64,000 nt of DNA from Caulobacter vibrioides (GTDB taxonomy: Bacteria; Pseudomonadota; Alphaproteobacteria; Caulobacterales; Caulobacteraceae), in NCBI RefSeq assembly GCF_002310375.3, contig NZ_CP023315.3, forward strand, positions 248,001 through 312,000, read 5' to 3'. A program made the position numbers and the translations under genes. The notes beneath the pieces are model-generated. The model did no database searches, was not told where the DNA came from, and was given only the letters and a program-made list of their open reading frames with translations. Below are positions 28,450 to 37,407 of the stretch, piece by piece; the first letter of the stretch is position 1, and each line of letters begins with the position of its first letter.

Positions 28450-29256
28450 CTAGAATATCGTCTTCAATACTTTGTCGGTGCCGTTGACTAGATCAGATAC
28501 TTGATCTTGTGTCGGCTCTTGTTTTTTGTTGTGATCGCATATATTTCTTATGTCTCCAAGCATGGATATAAATCTCCATTGAGGGACATCGATTGCGCCG
28601 TTAGATTTCAGGGCCTCGTTTGGATCGCCGATGCCGGGATTCTTTTTCGCAAGTTTCAGGTTTCGATTTTCGCAGACCTGTGCGAGGTGCTTTTCGAGAA
28701 CTACTCCCGCCACTGCGCCAGCTGCCCGCAGAAACTTGTTTTTCAAAAGCTCGCGGGCTGAGCCGATTTCGCTATCGAACAGATCAGCTTGCACTAATTG
28801 GCGAATGTCGAACAGCGCCGACTCGAACCGCCGCTCAGCTGCCTTCAGGATTGCAGCTTGTTGTTGGAAGTGAGGAACCGCAGCTTTGCTATCTACGATT
28901 ACCGTATCGTACGGAGGACGTGTGATGCGGAGCCCTTTCAATGCATCCTGAATTCTATAAGTCGCATATGTTATGTCTTTTCTGTTTCTGGGTACTTCAA
29001 AATGATCTTTAAAGTCCTGAACTTGGTCGGGCAAAATCTGTTTTAATAGGGCAATGCATTCCGAATACCAAGCTTCGTACGAAACATTGAAGTTTGGCAG
29101 ATTTTCGAGGATGCTCTTATCTTCGGTCTTGAGGGCCTTTAAAACCTCTTCGGGTCCATGAAGTTTTACAAGAAGCGAGAGTTCAAGAAGGCTGGAATGA
29201 TCAACTAAGGATCTAAGGTCCGACTTGAAGCGATCTAAGTTACTTAGGCTTGCCAT
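28450..29256 (-). CDS. AT-rich hypothetical protein with C-terminal HEPN motif
   Basis: A 268-residue soluble protein, mostly helical. The C-terminal 95 residues (LRAAGAVAGVVLEKHLAQ... to the end) fit a HEPN-type fold, and GDIRNICDHNKKQEPT contains R237-x4-H242, the RNase signature of HEPN proteins. The DNA is visibly AT-rich with A/T-ending codons, unlike every neighbour, which indicates recent transfer. The N-terminal half is not recognised. HEPN proteins often act in toxin-antitoxin or anti-phage systems; no antitoxin or nucleotidyltransferase partner is adjacent, so a defence role is only a hypothesis. AAGGAC precedes the ATG. Confidence 0.7.
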   Translation of the reverse strand: MASLSNLDRFKSDLRSLVDHSSLLELSLLVKLHGPEEVLKALKTEDKSILENLPNFNVSYEAWYSECIALLKQILPDQVQDFKDHFEVPRNRKDITYATYRIQDALKGLRITRPPYDTVIVDSKAAVPHFQQQAAILKAAERRFESALFDIRQLVQADLFDSEIGSARELLKNKFLRAAGAVAGVVLEKHLAQVCENRNLKLAKKNPGIGDPNEALKSNGAIDVPQWRFISMLGDIRNICDHNKKQEPTQDQVSDLVNGTDKVLKTIF

Positions 29257-29333
29257 AGCGTGTGTCCTTAGTCCTCGACGGCAATTTATCGTTTTTTGTG
29301 CTTAGTGGAAGCTTCAGTACATATCGCCTGAAA

Positions 29334-30023
29334 TCACCCCTGCTGCCCGAGCCGCTCCCACCCGTCAAAGAACGGGAACCGCTCCGCCCATAACGCCGTC
29401 AACCTCGGGTCGGCGTCCACCCGCCGCACCGCCTCCGCCATTCTCGGCGCCGCCTCATAGAACCGCACGCGCCTGGGCCCCCAGCGGCTGACGACCGCGA
29501 CATAGAGATCCAGCATCCCCAGCTCATCGCCCAGCAGGTAGCGGCCGCCGTGCCGGTCCATCAGCGGCGCGAGCTGGCTCTCCATCATCGCCCAGCAGTC
29601 GGCGATGCGGTCGGCCGTCGCCGCCTTGATCCGCGCCTGCACCTCCGGGTCGGGCCCGCCCAGGCGCGACGGATCGTCCCGCACCCAGAACAGCGAATAG
29701 ATCGACGCCGGGATGAAGGTCATCCAGCGCAGGAACTGGCCGCGCATCGGGTGGTCGATCGCGGGACCCAGCTTCGCCTGCGGGAAGCGGTCGGCCAGCC
29801 AGATCAGGATGGCGGCGCTTTCGGTCAGGGTTTCGCCCTCGGGGGTGACCAGGGCGGGGATCTGCTTCAGCGGATTGACCGCCGCGACCTTGGCCTGTTC
29901 GACCTCGCCCTCCCAGGTCGGGGCCTCGATGATCTCATAGGGCAGGCCGATCAGGGTCATGGCCGCCTCGATGGGCACGCCGCCCGATCCGAGGGCGCTA
30001 AAAATCGTAAACGGCTTTTTCAC
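29334..30023 (-). CDS. Glutathione S-transferase family protein
   Basis: A 229-residue protein with an N-terminal thioredoxin-like domain (residues 1-80; NPLKQIPALVTPEGETLTESAAIL is the cis-proline and glutathione-binding ES motif) and an all-helical C-terminal domain ending with the LGMLDLYVAVVSRW N-capping region. It probably conjugates or reduces small electrophiles; the substrate is unknown. The start codon is GTG, since no in-frame ATG precedes KKPFTIFSALG. It is divergent from nrdB. Confidence 0.85.
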   Translation of the reverse strand: MKKPFTIFSALGSGGVPIEAAMTLIGLPYEIIEAPTWEGEVEQAKVAAVNPLKQIPALVTPEGETLTESAAILIWLADRFPQAKLGPAIDHPMRGQFLRWMTFIPASIYSLFWVRDDPSRLGGPDPEVQARIKAATADRIADCWAMMESQLAPLMDRHGGRYLLGDELGMLDLYVAVVSRWGPRRVRFYEAAPRMAEAVRRVDADPRLTALWAERFPFFDGWERLGQQG

Positions 30024-30059
30024 GATTCATCCCCTATCTTGTGGCTGAGGCCCATTGTC

Positions 30060-30075
30060 ACACCAGATGTGGTGG
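30060..30075. promoter_or_regulatory. Degenerate NrdR-like box upstream of nrdB
   Basis: ACACCAGATGTGGTGG is a partial inverted repeat that matches 11 of 16 positions of the NrdR consensus. NrdR boxes usually come in pairs and I see no second one, so this is weak. Two CcrM methylation sites (GATTC at 30024 and 30136) flank it, consistent with known cell-cycle control of nrd genes in Caulobacter. Confidence 0.3.
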
Positions 30076-30156
30076 GGCACTCTTTGAGGTGCGTCGGGCT
30101 AACGCCTGCCGTAACCTCTTCTAACCTGTCCGCTCGATTCTGCCCGAGGCTCTGTC

Positions 30157-31200
30157 ATGTCCGCTCCGTCATCGCTGATCCTGCCTGGCCTTATGACCCC
30201 GTCGGGCGGCTACAAGCCGTTCCGCTATCCGTGGGCCTATGACTTCTGGAAGAAGCAGCAGCAGGTCCACTGGATGCCCGAAGAGGTGCCGCTGGGCGAG
30301 GACCTCAAGGACTGGGCCGTCAAGCTGAACGACAAGGAACGGAACCTGCTGACGCAGATCTTCCGCTTCTTCACGCAGTCCGACGTCGAGGTGCAGGACA
30401 ACTACATGGAGCGCTACGGTCGGGTCTTTAAGCCCACCGAAGTGAAGATGATGCTGGCCTCGTTCGCGAACATGGAGACGATCCATATCGCGGCCTACGC
30501 CCTGCTGCTCGAAACCATCGGCATGCCCGAGACCGAGTTCTCGGCGTTCATGGAATACGAGGCCATGAAGGCCAAGCACGACTACATGCAGACCTTCGGC
30601 GTCGATTCGAACGCCGACATCTGCCGCACCCTGGCCATGTTCGGCGGCTTCACCGAAGGCCTGCAGCTATTCGCCTCGTTCGCGATGCTGATGAACTTCC
30701 CGCGCTTCAACAAGATGAAGGGCATGGGCCAGATCGTCTCGTGGTCGATCCGCGACGAGAGCCTGCACTGCGACGGCATCATCAAGCTCTACCACGCCTT
30801 CAACAAGGAAACCGGCGCGGTGACCAAGGCCGTGGCTGACGACATCGTCGACTGCTGCAAGACCGTGGTCGGCATGGAAGACAACTTCATCGACCTGGCC
30901 TTCGAGGCCGGCGACATTCAGGGCATGACCCCGGACGACATCAAGGCCTATATCCGCTTCGTCGCCGACTGGCGCCTGCGCCAACTGCACCTGCCCGAGG
31001 TCTACGGCGTGAGGGAAAATCCGCTGCCCTGGCTGCAGTCGCTGCTGTCGGGCGTGGAGCACGCCAACTTCTTCGAAGCCCGCGCCACCGAATACTCCAA
31101 GGCCGCGACCAAGGGCCAATGGCACGGTTCGGACGGCGTGTGGACCAGCTTCGACGAAATGATGAAGAAGCGCGCCCCCGAGGCGATCCCGGCGGAGTGA
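30157..31200 (+). CDS. nrdB: Ribonucleoside-diphosphate reductase beta subunit
   Basis: A 347-residue class Ia R2 protein. Metal ligands are all present: D76, E107, H110 (ETIHIAAY), E167 (GFTEGLQ), E201 and H204 (RDESLHCDG). Y114 fits the position of the stable tyrosyl radical. It supplies the radical used by the catalytic NrdA subunit, whose gene is not in the window. The C-terminal tail is the usual NrdA-docking region. It is divergent from the GST gene. Confidence 0.95.
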   Translation: MSAPSSLILPGLMTPSGGYKPFRYPWAYDFWKKQQQVHWMPEEVPLGEDLKDWAVKLNDKERNLLTQIFRFFTQSDVEVQDNYMERYGRVFKPTEVKMMLASFANMETIHIAAYALLLETIGMPETEFSAFMEYEAMKAKHDYMQTFGVDSNADICRTLAMFGGFTEGLQLFASFAMLMNFPRFNKMKGMGQIVSWSIRDESLHCDGIIKLYHAFNKETGAVTKAVADDIVDCCKTVVGMEDNFIDLAFEAGDIQGMTPDDIKAYIRFVADWRLRQLHLPEVYGVRENPLPWLQSLLSGVEHANFFEARATEYSKAATKGQWHGSDGVWTSFDEMMKKRAPEAIPAE

Positions 31201-31207
31201 TGTGAGG

Positions 31208-31366
31208 TCTCTTCTCCCCTTGTGGGAGAAGAGCCCGCCCCGGACTTGATCCGGGGTGTCATCCGAAGGATGACGGATGAGGGGTTTCCCGGCGCCGCCC
31301 GTGCGACCCCTCACCCGACCCGGCTTTGGCCGGGCCACCCTCTCCCGCAAGGGGAGAGGGTTTTGT
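31208..31366. repeat. C/G-block palindromic repeat, long variant
   Basis: CTTCTCCCCTTGTGGGAGAAG begins the element. A CCCGGAC/ATCCGGGG pair and GGTGTCATCC/GGATGACGG pairs follow in the middle, and CCCTCTCCCGCAAGGGGAGAGGG closes it. It occupies the nrdB-panE gap, where both genes are on the plus strand. The element at 41829 has the same parts in the opposite order. Confidence 0.75.
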
Positions 31367-31383
31367 TTTGAGCGGAGCCTCCC

Positions 31384-32256
31384 ATGACTAGCATCGCCGT
31401 GATCGGCCCCGGCGCCGTCGGTGGAACGCTCGCCGCCTGGCTGGCCCAGAGGCCCGACCATGCGGTGACGGTCTGCGTCCGCACGCCGTTCGAGAGCCTG
31501 GCGGTCGAGACGCCGGAAGGGCCGATCAGCGCGGCGCCGCGTGTGGCGACCTCGCCGGAGAGCCTCGCGCCCGTCGACTGGGTGTTGGTGACGACCAAGA
31601 CCTACGACACCGACGCGACCTTGGTTTGGCTGGACGCCCTGGTCGGTCCGCAGACCCGCGTGGCCATCCTGCGCAACGGCGTTGAACACACCGCGCCCTT
31701 CGCGGGCCGGATCGCCGCCGAACGGCTGGTCCCGGCGGTGGTCGATATCCCGGCCGAGCGCTCGGCGCCGGGGCGGATGCTGCAGCGGCGCAACGGCTGG
31801 ATCAAGGTTCCGGCGGGCGCGGCCGGCGAGGCCTTCGCAAGCCTCTTCGCCCACACGCCGATCGCGCTGGAGGTCGTCGAGGACTTCACGACCGAGGCCT
31901 GGAAGAAGCTGGCCCTCAACTGCGCCGGAGCGGTCAACGCGCTGGTGCTCAAGCCTGCCGGGATCGCCCAGGACGAGGGCGCGGCGCAGGTCATGCGGTC
32001 GCTGGTGCGCGAGTGCGTGGCCGTGGGCCTTGCCGAGGGCGCGGATCTTTCGGACGACCTGGCCGACCAGGTCATCGCCGGCTATCGCGCCGCCGACCCG
32101 GGCTCGATCAATTCCCTGCACGCCGACCGCGCGGCGGGGCGGCCTATGGAACTGGACGCGCGAAACGGTGTCATCGTTCGGCGGGGCGCCGCGCACGGGA
32201 TCGCGACGCCCGCCAACGCCATGGTGGTGGCGCTGCTGAACGCGGCGGCGCTATAG
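31384..32256 (+). CDS. panE: 2-dehydropantoate 2-reductase family oxidoreductase
   Basis: A 290-residue ApbA/PanE-type reductase with the dinucleotide motif IGPGAVGGTLAA at the start, the central ILRNGVEH block and a C-terminal helical domain with WKKLALNCAGAVNALV (the catalytic lysine region). PanE reduces ketopantoate in pantothenate synthesis. Bacteria often carry several paralogues, so the exact substrate is uncertain. It is the only gene of its unit on this strand. Confidence 0.8.
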   Translation: MTSIAVIGPGAVGGTLAAWLAQRPDHAVTVCVRTPFESLAVETPEGPISAAPRVATSPESLAPVDWVLVTTKTYDTDATLVWLDALVGPQTRVAILRNGVEHTAPFAGRIAAERLVPAVVDIPAERSAPGRMLQRRNGWIKVPAGAAGEAFASLFAHTPIALEVVEDFTTEAWKKLALNCAGAVNALVLKPAGIAQDEGAAQVMRSLVRECVAVGLAEGADLSDDLADQVIAGYRAADPGSINSLHADRAAGRPMELDARNGVIVRRGAAHGIATPANAMVVALLNAAAL

Positions 32257-32275
32257 AGCGCGCGCCGCCGAGGCC

Positions 32276-32698
32276 TTACGGCCGATACTTCTTCGGCAGC
32301 GCCTGAACTTCTTCCGGCGTCAGCTTGGTGATCGCCTTGGCGCGGATCGGAATGCCCATGCCAAAGTCGTCCGAGACCCGCAGGTCCAGGTCCAGCGGGT
32401 GGCAGACGCTGTCGGGGCCGCGAACGACCGACACAAGATGCGTGCCCGGCCAGGTCAACTGGTTGGAGCCGTAAGCCAGATCGACGCGATACACGTCGCG
32501 GCCGCGCACCTTCATGTACAGCGTGTTCTTGTCCGGCGCGGACCAGCCGCGCCAGTCTGACAGATAGAAGCACTGGCGCGCCGGCTTGGCGGCCTTCGAA
32601 GGCCCGGCGGGCGCCTGGGCCAGGGCGGCGGAAGCCGAGAAGCCCGCGATGGCGAGCGCGATCAGCGCGGCCCGCGCCAGGGGAGTTGTCCTGCTCAT
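32276..32698 (-). CDS. Secreted DUF6491-like protein
   Basis: A 140-residue product with a signal peptide (residues 1-28, cleavage after ALA). The mature part contains RQCFYLSDWRGWSAPDKNTLYMKV, then DVYRVDLAYGSNQL and a second cysteine in DSVCHPLD. This cysteine-and-tryptophan pattern resembles DUF6491 periplasmic proteins; the two cysteines may form a disulfide. Function is unknown. It ends 20 bases from the convergent panE stop. Confidence 0.65.
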   Translation of the reverse strand: MSRTTPLARAALIALAIAGFSASAALAQAPAGPSKAAKPARQCFYLSDWRGWSAPDKNTLYMKVRGRDVYRVDLAYGSNQLTWPGTHLVSVVRGPDSVCHPLDLDLRVSDDFGMGIPIRAKAITKLTPEEVQALPKKYRP

Positions 32699-32786
32699 GA
32701 CGTCGTCCTCATAGTCCCTCGCCTGTCGAGATTGGGCCTCGTGCGGATGTTGTCAAGTTTTTACTGTACATTTGAAACTGGACACG

Positions 32787-32818
32787 AAAAAGCCCGCCCC
32801 GCCGAGGCGGAGCGGGCG
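32787..32818 (-). terminator. Rho-independent terminator of the dicarboxylate symporter gene
   Basis: Read on the minus strand, GCCCGCTCCGCC and GGCGGGGCGGGC form a strong stem with one or two G:T pairs and are followed by TTTTT. It lies about 30 bases beyond the symporter stop. Confidence 0.85.
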
Positions 32819-32846
32819 ATCTCAAGGAACGCTCAGGTGAGCGAGG

Positions 32847-34100
32847 TCAGGCCTTGGCGGCTTCGCCCTCGGGCGGCAGGTCGTCCAGCTCACCCTCCCA
32901 TTTGGCCACGACGGCGGCGGCGACGCTGTTGCCCACGACGTTGGTGGCGCTGCGGCCCATGTCCAGCAGGTGGTCGACGCCCAGCACCAGCGCGATCCAC
33001 GCCTCGGGCAGGCCGAAGTAGGTGAGGGTGGCCATGATCACCACCAGCGAGGCGCGCGGCACGCCGGCGATGCCCTTGGAGGTCACCATCAAGAGCAGCA
33101 GCATGAAGATTTGCTGCTGGACCGTCAGTTCGACGCCGTGCGCCTGGACGATGAACATCGTCGCGAAGGTGCAGTACAGCATCGAGCCGTCGAGGTTGAA
33201 CGAGTAGCCCAGCGGCAGCACGAACGACACGATCCGGCGACGCACGCCCACCTTGGGCAGGCTGTCGAGGATACGCGGATAGGCGGCTTCCGAGCTGGCG
33301 GTCGAGAAGGCCAGCAGCACCGGGTCGCGGATGACGCCGAACAGCGGGACGACCCGCTTGCCCAGCACCATCAGGCCGGCGACGAACAGCAGGGCCCAGA
33401 GGACGCCCATGGTAAGATAGAAGCCCAGCACGAACTTGCCGTAGGTGGCCAGCATGCCCAGGCCCTGGGTGGCGATGGTCGACGCCAGGGCCGCGAAGAT
33501 GGCCAGCGGGGCCAGCTTCATCACAAAGCCGGTGACCTTCAGCATGATCTGGGCGGCCTGCTCGACCAGCTCCAGAATCTGCGGGGCCTTGTCGTCCAGC
33601 GCCGCCACGGCGGTGCCGACGAACAGCGAGAACACCACGATCTGCAGGATCTCGTTCTTGGCCATGGCGTCGAAGATCGAGGTCGGCACCAGGTGGGTGA
33701 TGAAGCCCTTCAGGGTGAAGGCTTCGGTCGTCGCCGTCGTCTTCATCGACACATCGACATGGGCCATGTTCAGGCCCGCGCCCGGATCCAGCAGGTGGAC
33801 CATCAGCAGGCCCAGCAGCAGCGACACCGCCGAGGCGCCGATGAACCAGGTCATGGTCTTGGCGCCGATGCGGCCGACGGCGGCGGCGTCTTCCATATGG
33901 GCGACGCCCGCGACCAGGGTCGTAAAGACCAGCGGCGCGATGATCATCTTGATCAGGCGCAGGAAGATGTCGGTGATGATCGACAGGTTGCCGGCGGCGG
34001 CCTTGGCGCCGACCGGGTCGAGGAACTGGTTACAGGCCCAGCCGACCAGCACCCCGAGGATCATCGAGGCGATGATCAGATAGGCGAAGCGTTTATTCAT
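32847..34100 (-). CDS. dctA: Dicarboxylate/amino acid:cation symporter (DAACS family)
   Basis: A 417-residue GltPh-fold transporter. Eight transmembrane segments and two re-entrant loops can be followed. FSTASSEAAYPRILD is the serine-rich hairpin HP1, and MLLLMVTSKGIAGVPRASLVV is HP2. VLGVDHLLDMGRSATNVVGNSVAAAVVAKWEG is the conserved TM8 sequence with the aspartate and NVVG. It imports C4-dicarboxylates or acidic amino acids with H+/Na+. The DctA assignment over GltP is provisional. Confidence 0.88.
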   Translation of the reverse strand: MNKRFAYLIIASMILGVLVGWACNQFLDPVGAKAAAGNLSIITDIFLRLIKMIIAPLVFTTLVAGVAHMEDAAAVGRIGAKTMTWFIGASAVSLLLGLLMVHLLDPGAGLNMAHVDVSMKTTATTEAFTLKGFITHLVPTSIFDAMAKNEILQIVVFSLFVGTAVAALDDKAPQILELVEQAAQIMLKVTGFVMKLAPLAIFAALASTIATQGLGMLATYGKFVLGFYLTMGVLWALLFVAGLMVLGKRVVPLFGVIRDPVLLAFSTASSEAAYPRILDSLPKVGVRRRIVSFVLPLGYSFNLDGSMLYCTFATMFIVQAHGVELTVQQQIFMLLLLMVTSKGIAGVPRASLVVIMATLTYFGLPEAWIALVLGVDHLLDMGRSATNVVGNSVAAAVVAKWEGELDDLPPEGEAAKA

Positions 34101-34407
34101 GGATCCCCCTGGCGCCTCACTCGGGCGTCGACGGCTTGTTCTGGTTGTCGGAAGGAACGACGCGCGAGAACGCCCGCGCCGCCATAGGCTCCTTCCTTGA
34201 GCATTTCAGCCCTTGTGGCCGACGCGAGCGGGTTCGTCCATGCCCTTGCGTTCACCACGCGCCTTGAATGCGCGCCAAGCTCCGCAAACAGGCGCGCGTT
34301 GCGACCCGGCGGGGCGCCGTCGAAGCCGGACCATGTTAAGTAATAAAATTCTTATTTGCGTCGTCCGGCCGTCTCGCCAAGGTCGCAAAACGTCGCTATA
34401 AGGCGTC
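34101..34407. other. Gene-free 307-base region between the symporter and amn
   Basis: This gap separates two divergent genes. I find no supported ORF. An AT-rich island (34333-34356, around TAAGTAATAAAATTCTTA) stands out and probably contains the amn promoter. No clear operator or repeat was recognised. Confidence 0.5.
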
Positions 34408-35862
34408 ATGTCAAACCAAGAAAAAGCAATCGCCGTCGTCGAACGGCTCAATGACGAATACGAACGCGCCGTCGGCGCTCTGCGCGACGCGCTCCGCGCC
34501 TATCTCGAAGATGGAACCCGCCCGGATCCGGCCGCCCGCTTCGACGGGACGTTCGCCTATCCCGAGCTGCGGCTGACCTACGACCCCGAAGCGCTGCCGC
34601 CCAAGCTGGCCCGCTCGTACGCTCGCGTCAGCCGTCCGGGGATCTACGCCACCACGGTCACCCGGCCCGCGCAGTTCCGCGACTATCTGGTCGAGCAGCT
34701 GACGCTCTTGATGGATGATTTCGACGTCGAGATCGAGATCGACCGCTCGCGTCAGGAAATCCCTTATCCTTATGTGCTGGACGCCACGATCGACCTGAAC
34801 CAGGCCGATGTGCGCAGCGAGGACATCGCCCGTTTCTTCCCGACCACGGACCTGGCCTTCATCGGCGATGAGATCGCCGACGGCCTGTGGAACTCGGTGC
34901 TGGAGGATAATCATCCGCTGTCGCTGTTCGACGGTCTGCGCACCGACTTCTCGCTGGCGCGGCTGAAGCACTACACCGGCGCGCCGTCCGAGGACGTGCA
35001 GCAGTTCATCCTGTTCACGAACTACAACCGCTATGTCGACGAGTTCGTGCGCTGGGGCATCGAGCAGCTGAAGCTGCCGGACAGCCCCTACACCGCGCTG
35101 TCGTGCGCGGGCGGCCTGACCATCACCGCCAATACGGTCAATCCGGAGTTGGCGGTGGCGGAGTCGACCTGGCGCAAGCACCAGATGCCGGCCTATCACC
35201 TGATGGCGCCGGGCGGTTCGGGCGTGACCCTGGTCAATATCGGCGTCGGTCCGTCCAACGCCAAGACGATCTGCGACCACCTGGCGGTGCTGCGTCCGCA
35301 AGCCTGGCTCATGATCGGTCACTGCGGCGGCCTGCGCGACACCCAGACCATCGGCGACTACGTCCTGGCCCACGCCTATCTGCGCGACGACCACGTGCTG
35401 GACGCCGTCCTGCCGCCGGAGATCCCGGTGCCGTCGATCGCCGAGGTGCAGCGCGCCCTCTACGACGCGGCCAAGGCGATCAGCGGCGACAGCGGCGATC
35501 AGCTGAAGAAGCGCCTGCGCACGGGCACCGTCGTCACCACCGACGACCGCAACTGGGAGCTTCGCCACAGCCTCTCGGCCCTGCGCTTCAACCAGAGCCG
35601 CGCGGTGGCGATCGACATGGAGTCGGCGACGATCTCCGCCCAGGGCTACCGCTTCCGGGTGCCGTACGGGACGCTGCTGTGCGTGTCGGACAAGCCGCTG
35701 CACGGCGAGATCAAGCTGCCGGGCCAGGCCAACGCCTTCTACGAGCGGGCGATCAGCCAACACCTCCAGATCGGCATCCTGGCCTGCAAGCTGCTGCACG
35801 CCGAAGGCCCGAACCTGCACTCACGCAAGCTCCGCGCCTTCGACGAGCCGCCGTTCAGGTGA
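34408..35862 (+). CDS. amn: AMP nucleosidase
   Basis: A 484-residue protein. The N-terminal 180 residues are the AMP-nucleosidase regulatory domain (RPGIYATTVTRPAQFRDYLVEQL). The C-terminal part is a nucleoside-phosphorylase fold, with GVTLVNIGVGPSNAKTICDHLA, MIGHCGGLR and AIDMESATISAQGYRF. It hydrolyses AMP to adenine and ribose 5-phosphate and so adjusts adenylate pools. It stands alone on the plus strand and ends at a repeat shared with the convergent thiolase. Confidence 0.94.
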   Translation: MSNQEKAIAVVERLNDEYERAVGALRDALRAYLEDGTRPDPAARFDGTFAYPELRLTYDPEALPPKLARSYARVSRPGIYATTVTRPAQFRDYLVEQLTLLMDDFDVEIEIDRSRQEIPYPYVLDATIDLNQADVRSEDIARFFPTTDLAFIGDEIADGLWNSVLEDNHPLSLFDGLRTDFSLARLKHYTGAPSEDVQQFILFTNYNRYVDEFVRWGIEQLKLPDSPYTALSCAGGLTITANTVNPELAVAESTWRKHQMPAYHLMAPGGSGVTLVNIGVGPSNAKTICDHLAVLRPQAWLMIGHCGGLRDTQTIGDYVLAHAYLRDDHVLDAVLPPEIPVPSIAEVQRALYDAAKAISGDSGDQLKKRLRTGTVVTTDDRNWELRHSLSALRFNQSRAVAIDMESATISAQGYRFRVPYGTLLCVSDKPLHGEIKLPGQANAFYERAISQHLQIGILACKLLHAEGPNLHSRKLRAFDEPPFR

Positions 35863-35874
35863 GGCGAGACGACT

Positions 35875-35992
35875 AAATCCTCCCCCTAGCGGGGGAGGTG
35901 GTCGCGAAGCGACCGGAGGGGGAAGTTGGCCTGATCCGGCCTCTCCCCTCTCCGTCGCCTTCGCCGACACCTCTCCCACGGGGAGAGGATTT
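35875..35992. repeat. C/G-block palindromic repeat in a convergent gap
   Basis: TCCTCCCCCTAGCGGGGGAGG, then GGTCGCGAAGCGACC, then CTCTCCCACGGGGAGAG. It is almost the same as the element at 15098 and likewise fills a convergent gap (amn and thiolase). Its right end overlaps the thiolase stop codon. Confidence 0.85.
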
Positions 35993-37229
35993 AGATCCGC
36001 TCGATGATGATCGCCGGCGCCATGCCGCCGGCGGCGCACATGGTCACCAGGCCGCGCTTGAGGTCGCGGCGTTCAAGTTCGTCCAGGATGGTGCCGATCA
36101 GGATCGAGCCCGTCGCGCCGATCGGGTGGCCCAGCGCCATGGCCCCGCCGTTCACATTGACCTTGTCGCGGTCCAGTTTCAGGTCGCGGATGAACTTCTC
36201 GGCCACGACCGCGAAGGCTTCGTTGATCTCCCACAGGTCGATGTCGTCGACGGTCAGGCCGGCCTTGGCGAGCGCCTTGCGCGCGGCCGGAACCGGCGCG
36301 TTCAGCATCAGGGTCGGGCTGTCGCCGACATTGGCCATGGCGATGACCTTTGCGCGGGGCTTGAGGCCATTGCGCTGGGCGTAGGCGGGCGAGGCCAGCA
36401 GCACCGCCGCCGCGCCGTCCACCACGCCCGACGAATTGCCGGCGTGATGCATGTGCTGGATCTTCAGGTCCGGATAGACCTGCCGGATCAGACCGGCATA
36501 GGTGTTTCCCGCCTCGTCGACCGGAATCTCGGCCAGGGCCGCGAACGAGGCCTTGAGGCTGGCCAGTCCTTCGGCCGTCGTCTGCGGACGCGGGAATTCC
36601 TCGTGGTCCAGGGCGACCGAGCCGTCGTCGCGCAGCACCGGGATCAGGCTCTTGGCGAAATGCCCGCCCTGGATGGCGAGATCGGCGCGGCGCTGGCTTT
36701 CCAGGGCCAGGGCGTCGACATCGGCGCGGGTGATGCCTTCCAGCGTGGCGATGGCGTCGGCGCAGACCCCCTGATGCGACTGCGGATGACGGGCGCGCAG
36801 GCGCAGGTTGCCGCTGTCCAGCATCGGCGGCGACGTCACGTTCGCGGTGGCCGAGGTGTAGGACATCATCTCGGTCCCGCCGGCGATGATCAGGTCCTCC
36901 ATGCCCGACATGATCGAGGCCGCCGCCAGGTTCACGGTGGTGATGCCTGAGCCGCAGAAGCGGTCCAGGGTCACGCCGCTGGCGCGGACGTCATAGCCGG
37001 CGTCCAGCGCGGCCATCCGGCCAAGGTCCCCCGCCTGCGACCCGCGCTGGCTGGACGTGCCCCAGATGATGTCGTCGACTTCAGCGGTTTTGAGGCCGTT
37101 ACGCTCGGCCAGGGCCTTCAGGACCGTGGCGGCCAGGTGCTGCGGGTGAAAGTCGGCCAGGGCTCCCTTGCCGACCTTGCCGATACCGCGCGGCGTGCGG
37201 CAGGCGTCGATGATGTAGGCTTCGGCCAT
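35991..37229 (-). CDS. Acetyl-CoA acyltransferase (thiolase)
   Basis: A 412-residue thiolase. The acylated cysteine is C92 in LDRFCGSGITTVN. The histidine is in WEINEAFAVVAEKF/GGAMALGHPIGATG and the second cysteine in VTMCAAGGMAPA. The family either cleaves 3-ketoacyl-CoA (beta-oxidation) or condenses acetyl-CoA (PHB synthesis). No hydratase/dehydrogenase partner is adjacent, so the direction cannot be read. AGGAGGAA precedes the ATG. Confidence 0.9.
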   Translation of the reverse strand: MAEAYIIDACRTPRGIGKVGKGALADFHPQHLAATVLKALAERNGLKTAEVDDIIWGTSSQRGSQAGDLGRMAALDAGYDVRASGVTLDRFCGSGITTVNLAAASIMSGMEDLIIAGGTEMMSYTSATANVTSPPMLDSGNLRLRARHPQSHQGVCADAIATLEGITRADVDALALESQRRADLAIQGGHFAKSLIPVLRDDGSVALDHEEFPRPQTTAEGLASLKASFAALAEIPVDEAGNTYAGLIRQVYPDLKIQHMHHAGNSSGVVDGAAAVLLASPAYAQRNGLKPRAKVIAMANVGDSPTLMLNAPVPAARKALAKAGLTVDDIDLWEINEAFAVVAEKFIRDLKLDRDKVNVNGGAMALGHPIGATGSILIGTILDELERRDLKRGLVTMCAAGGMAPAIIIERI

Positions 37230-37315
37230 TGGGTGTTCCTCCTCTGTTGCGAGGAGTGAACCGGGGGCGCCGCTGGGGCAGTCCAGAGGGTTTTTATCAG
37301 CGGGCGAGCGCTGCG

Positions 37316-37376
37316 AAATCCTCCCCCCAGCGGGGGAGGATTGTCGTCTAACCCTTCCCCATCAAGGGGAAGGGAG
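37316..37376. repeat. Short C/G-block palindromic repeat
   Basis: TCCTCCCCCCAGCGGGGGAGG plus a second hairpin, CCCTTCCCCATCAAGGGGAAGGG. It is a reduced version of the family at 15098 and lies between nudC and the thiolase, both on the minus strand. Confidence 0.75.
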
Positions 37377-37407
37377 AGAACTGGGTGGCTCAAGTCCAAG
37401 CCGTCCT

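Noticed and set aside
31002..31262. Small antisense frame at the nrdB 3' end
   Set aside because: It consists partly of the repeat element and partly of the nrdB complement, with no start signal or motif.
34333..34356. CtrA binding site (TTAA-N7-TTAA) before amn
   Set aside because: TTAA is followed at the right distance by AATT instead of TTAA, so the second half does not match.
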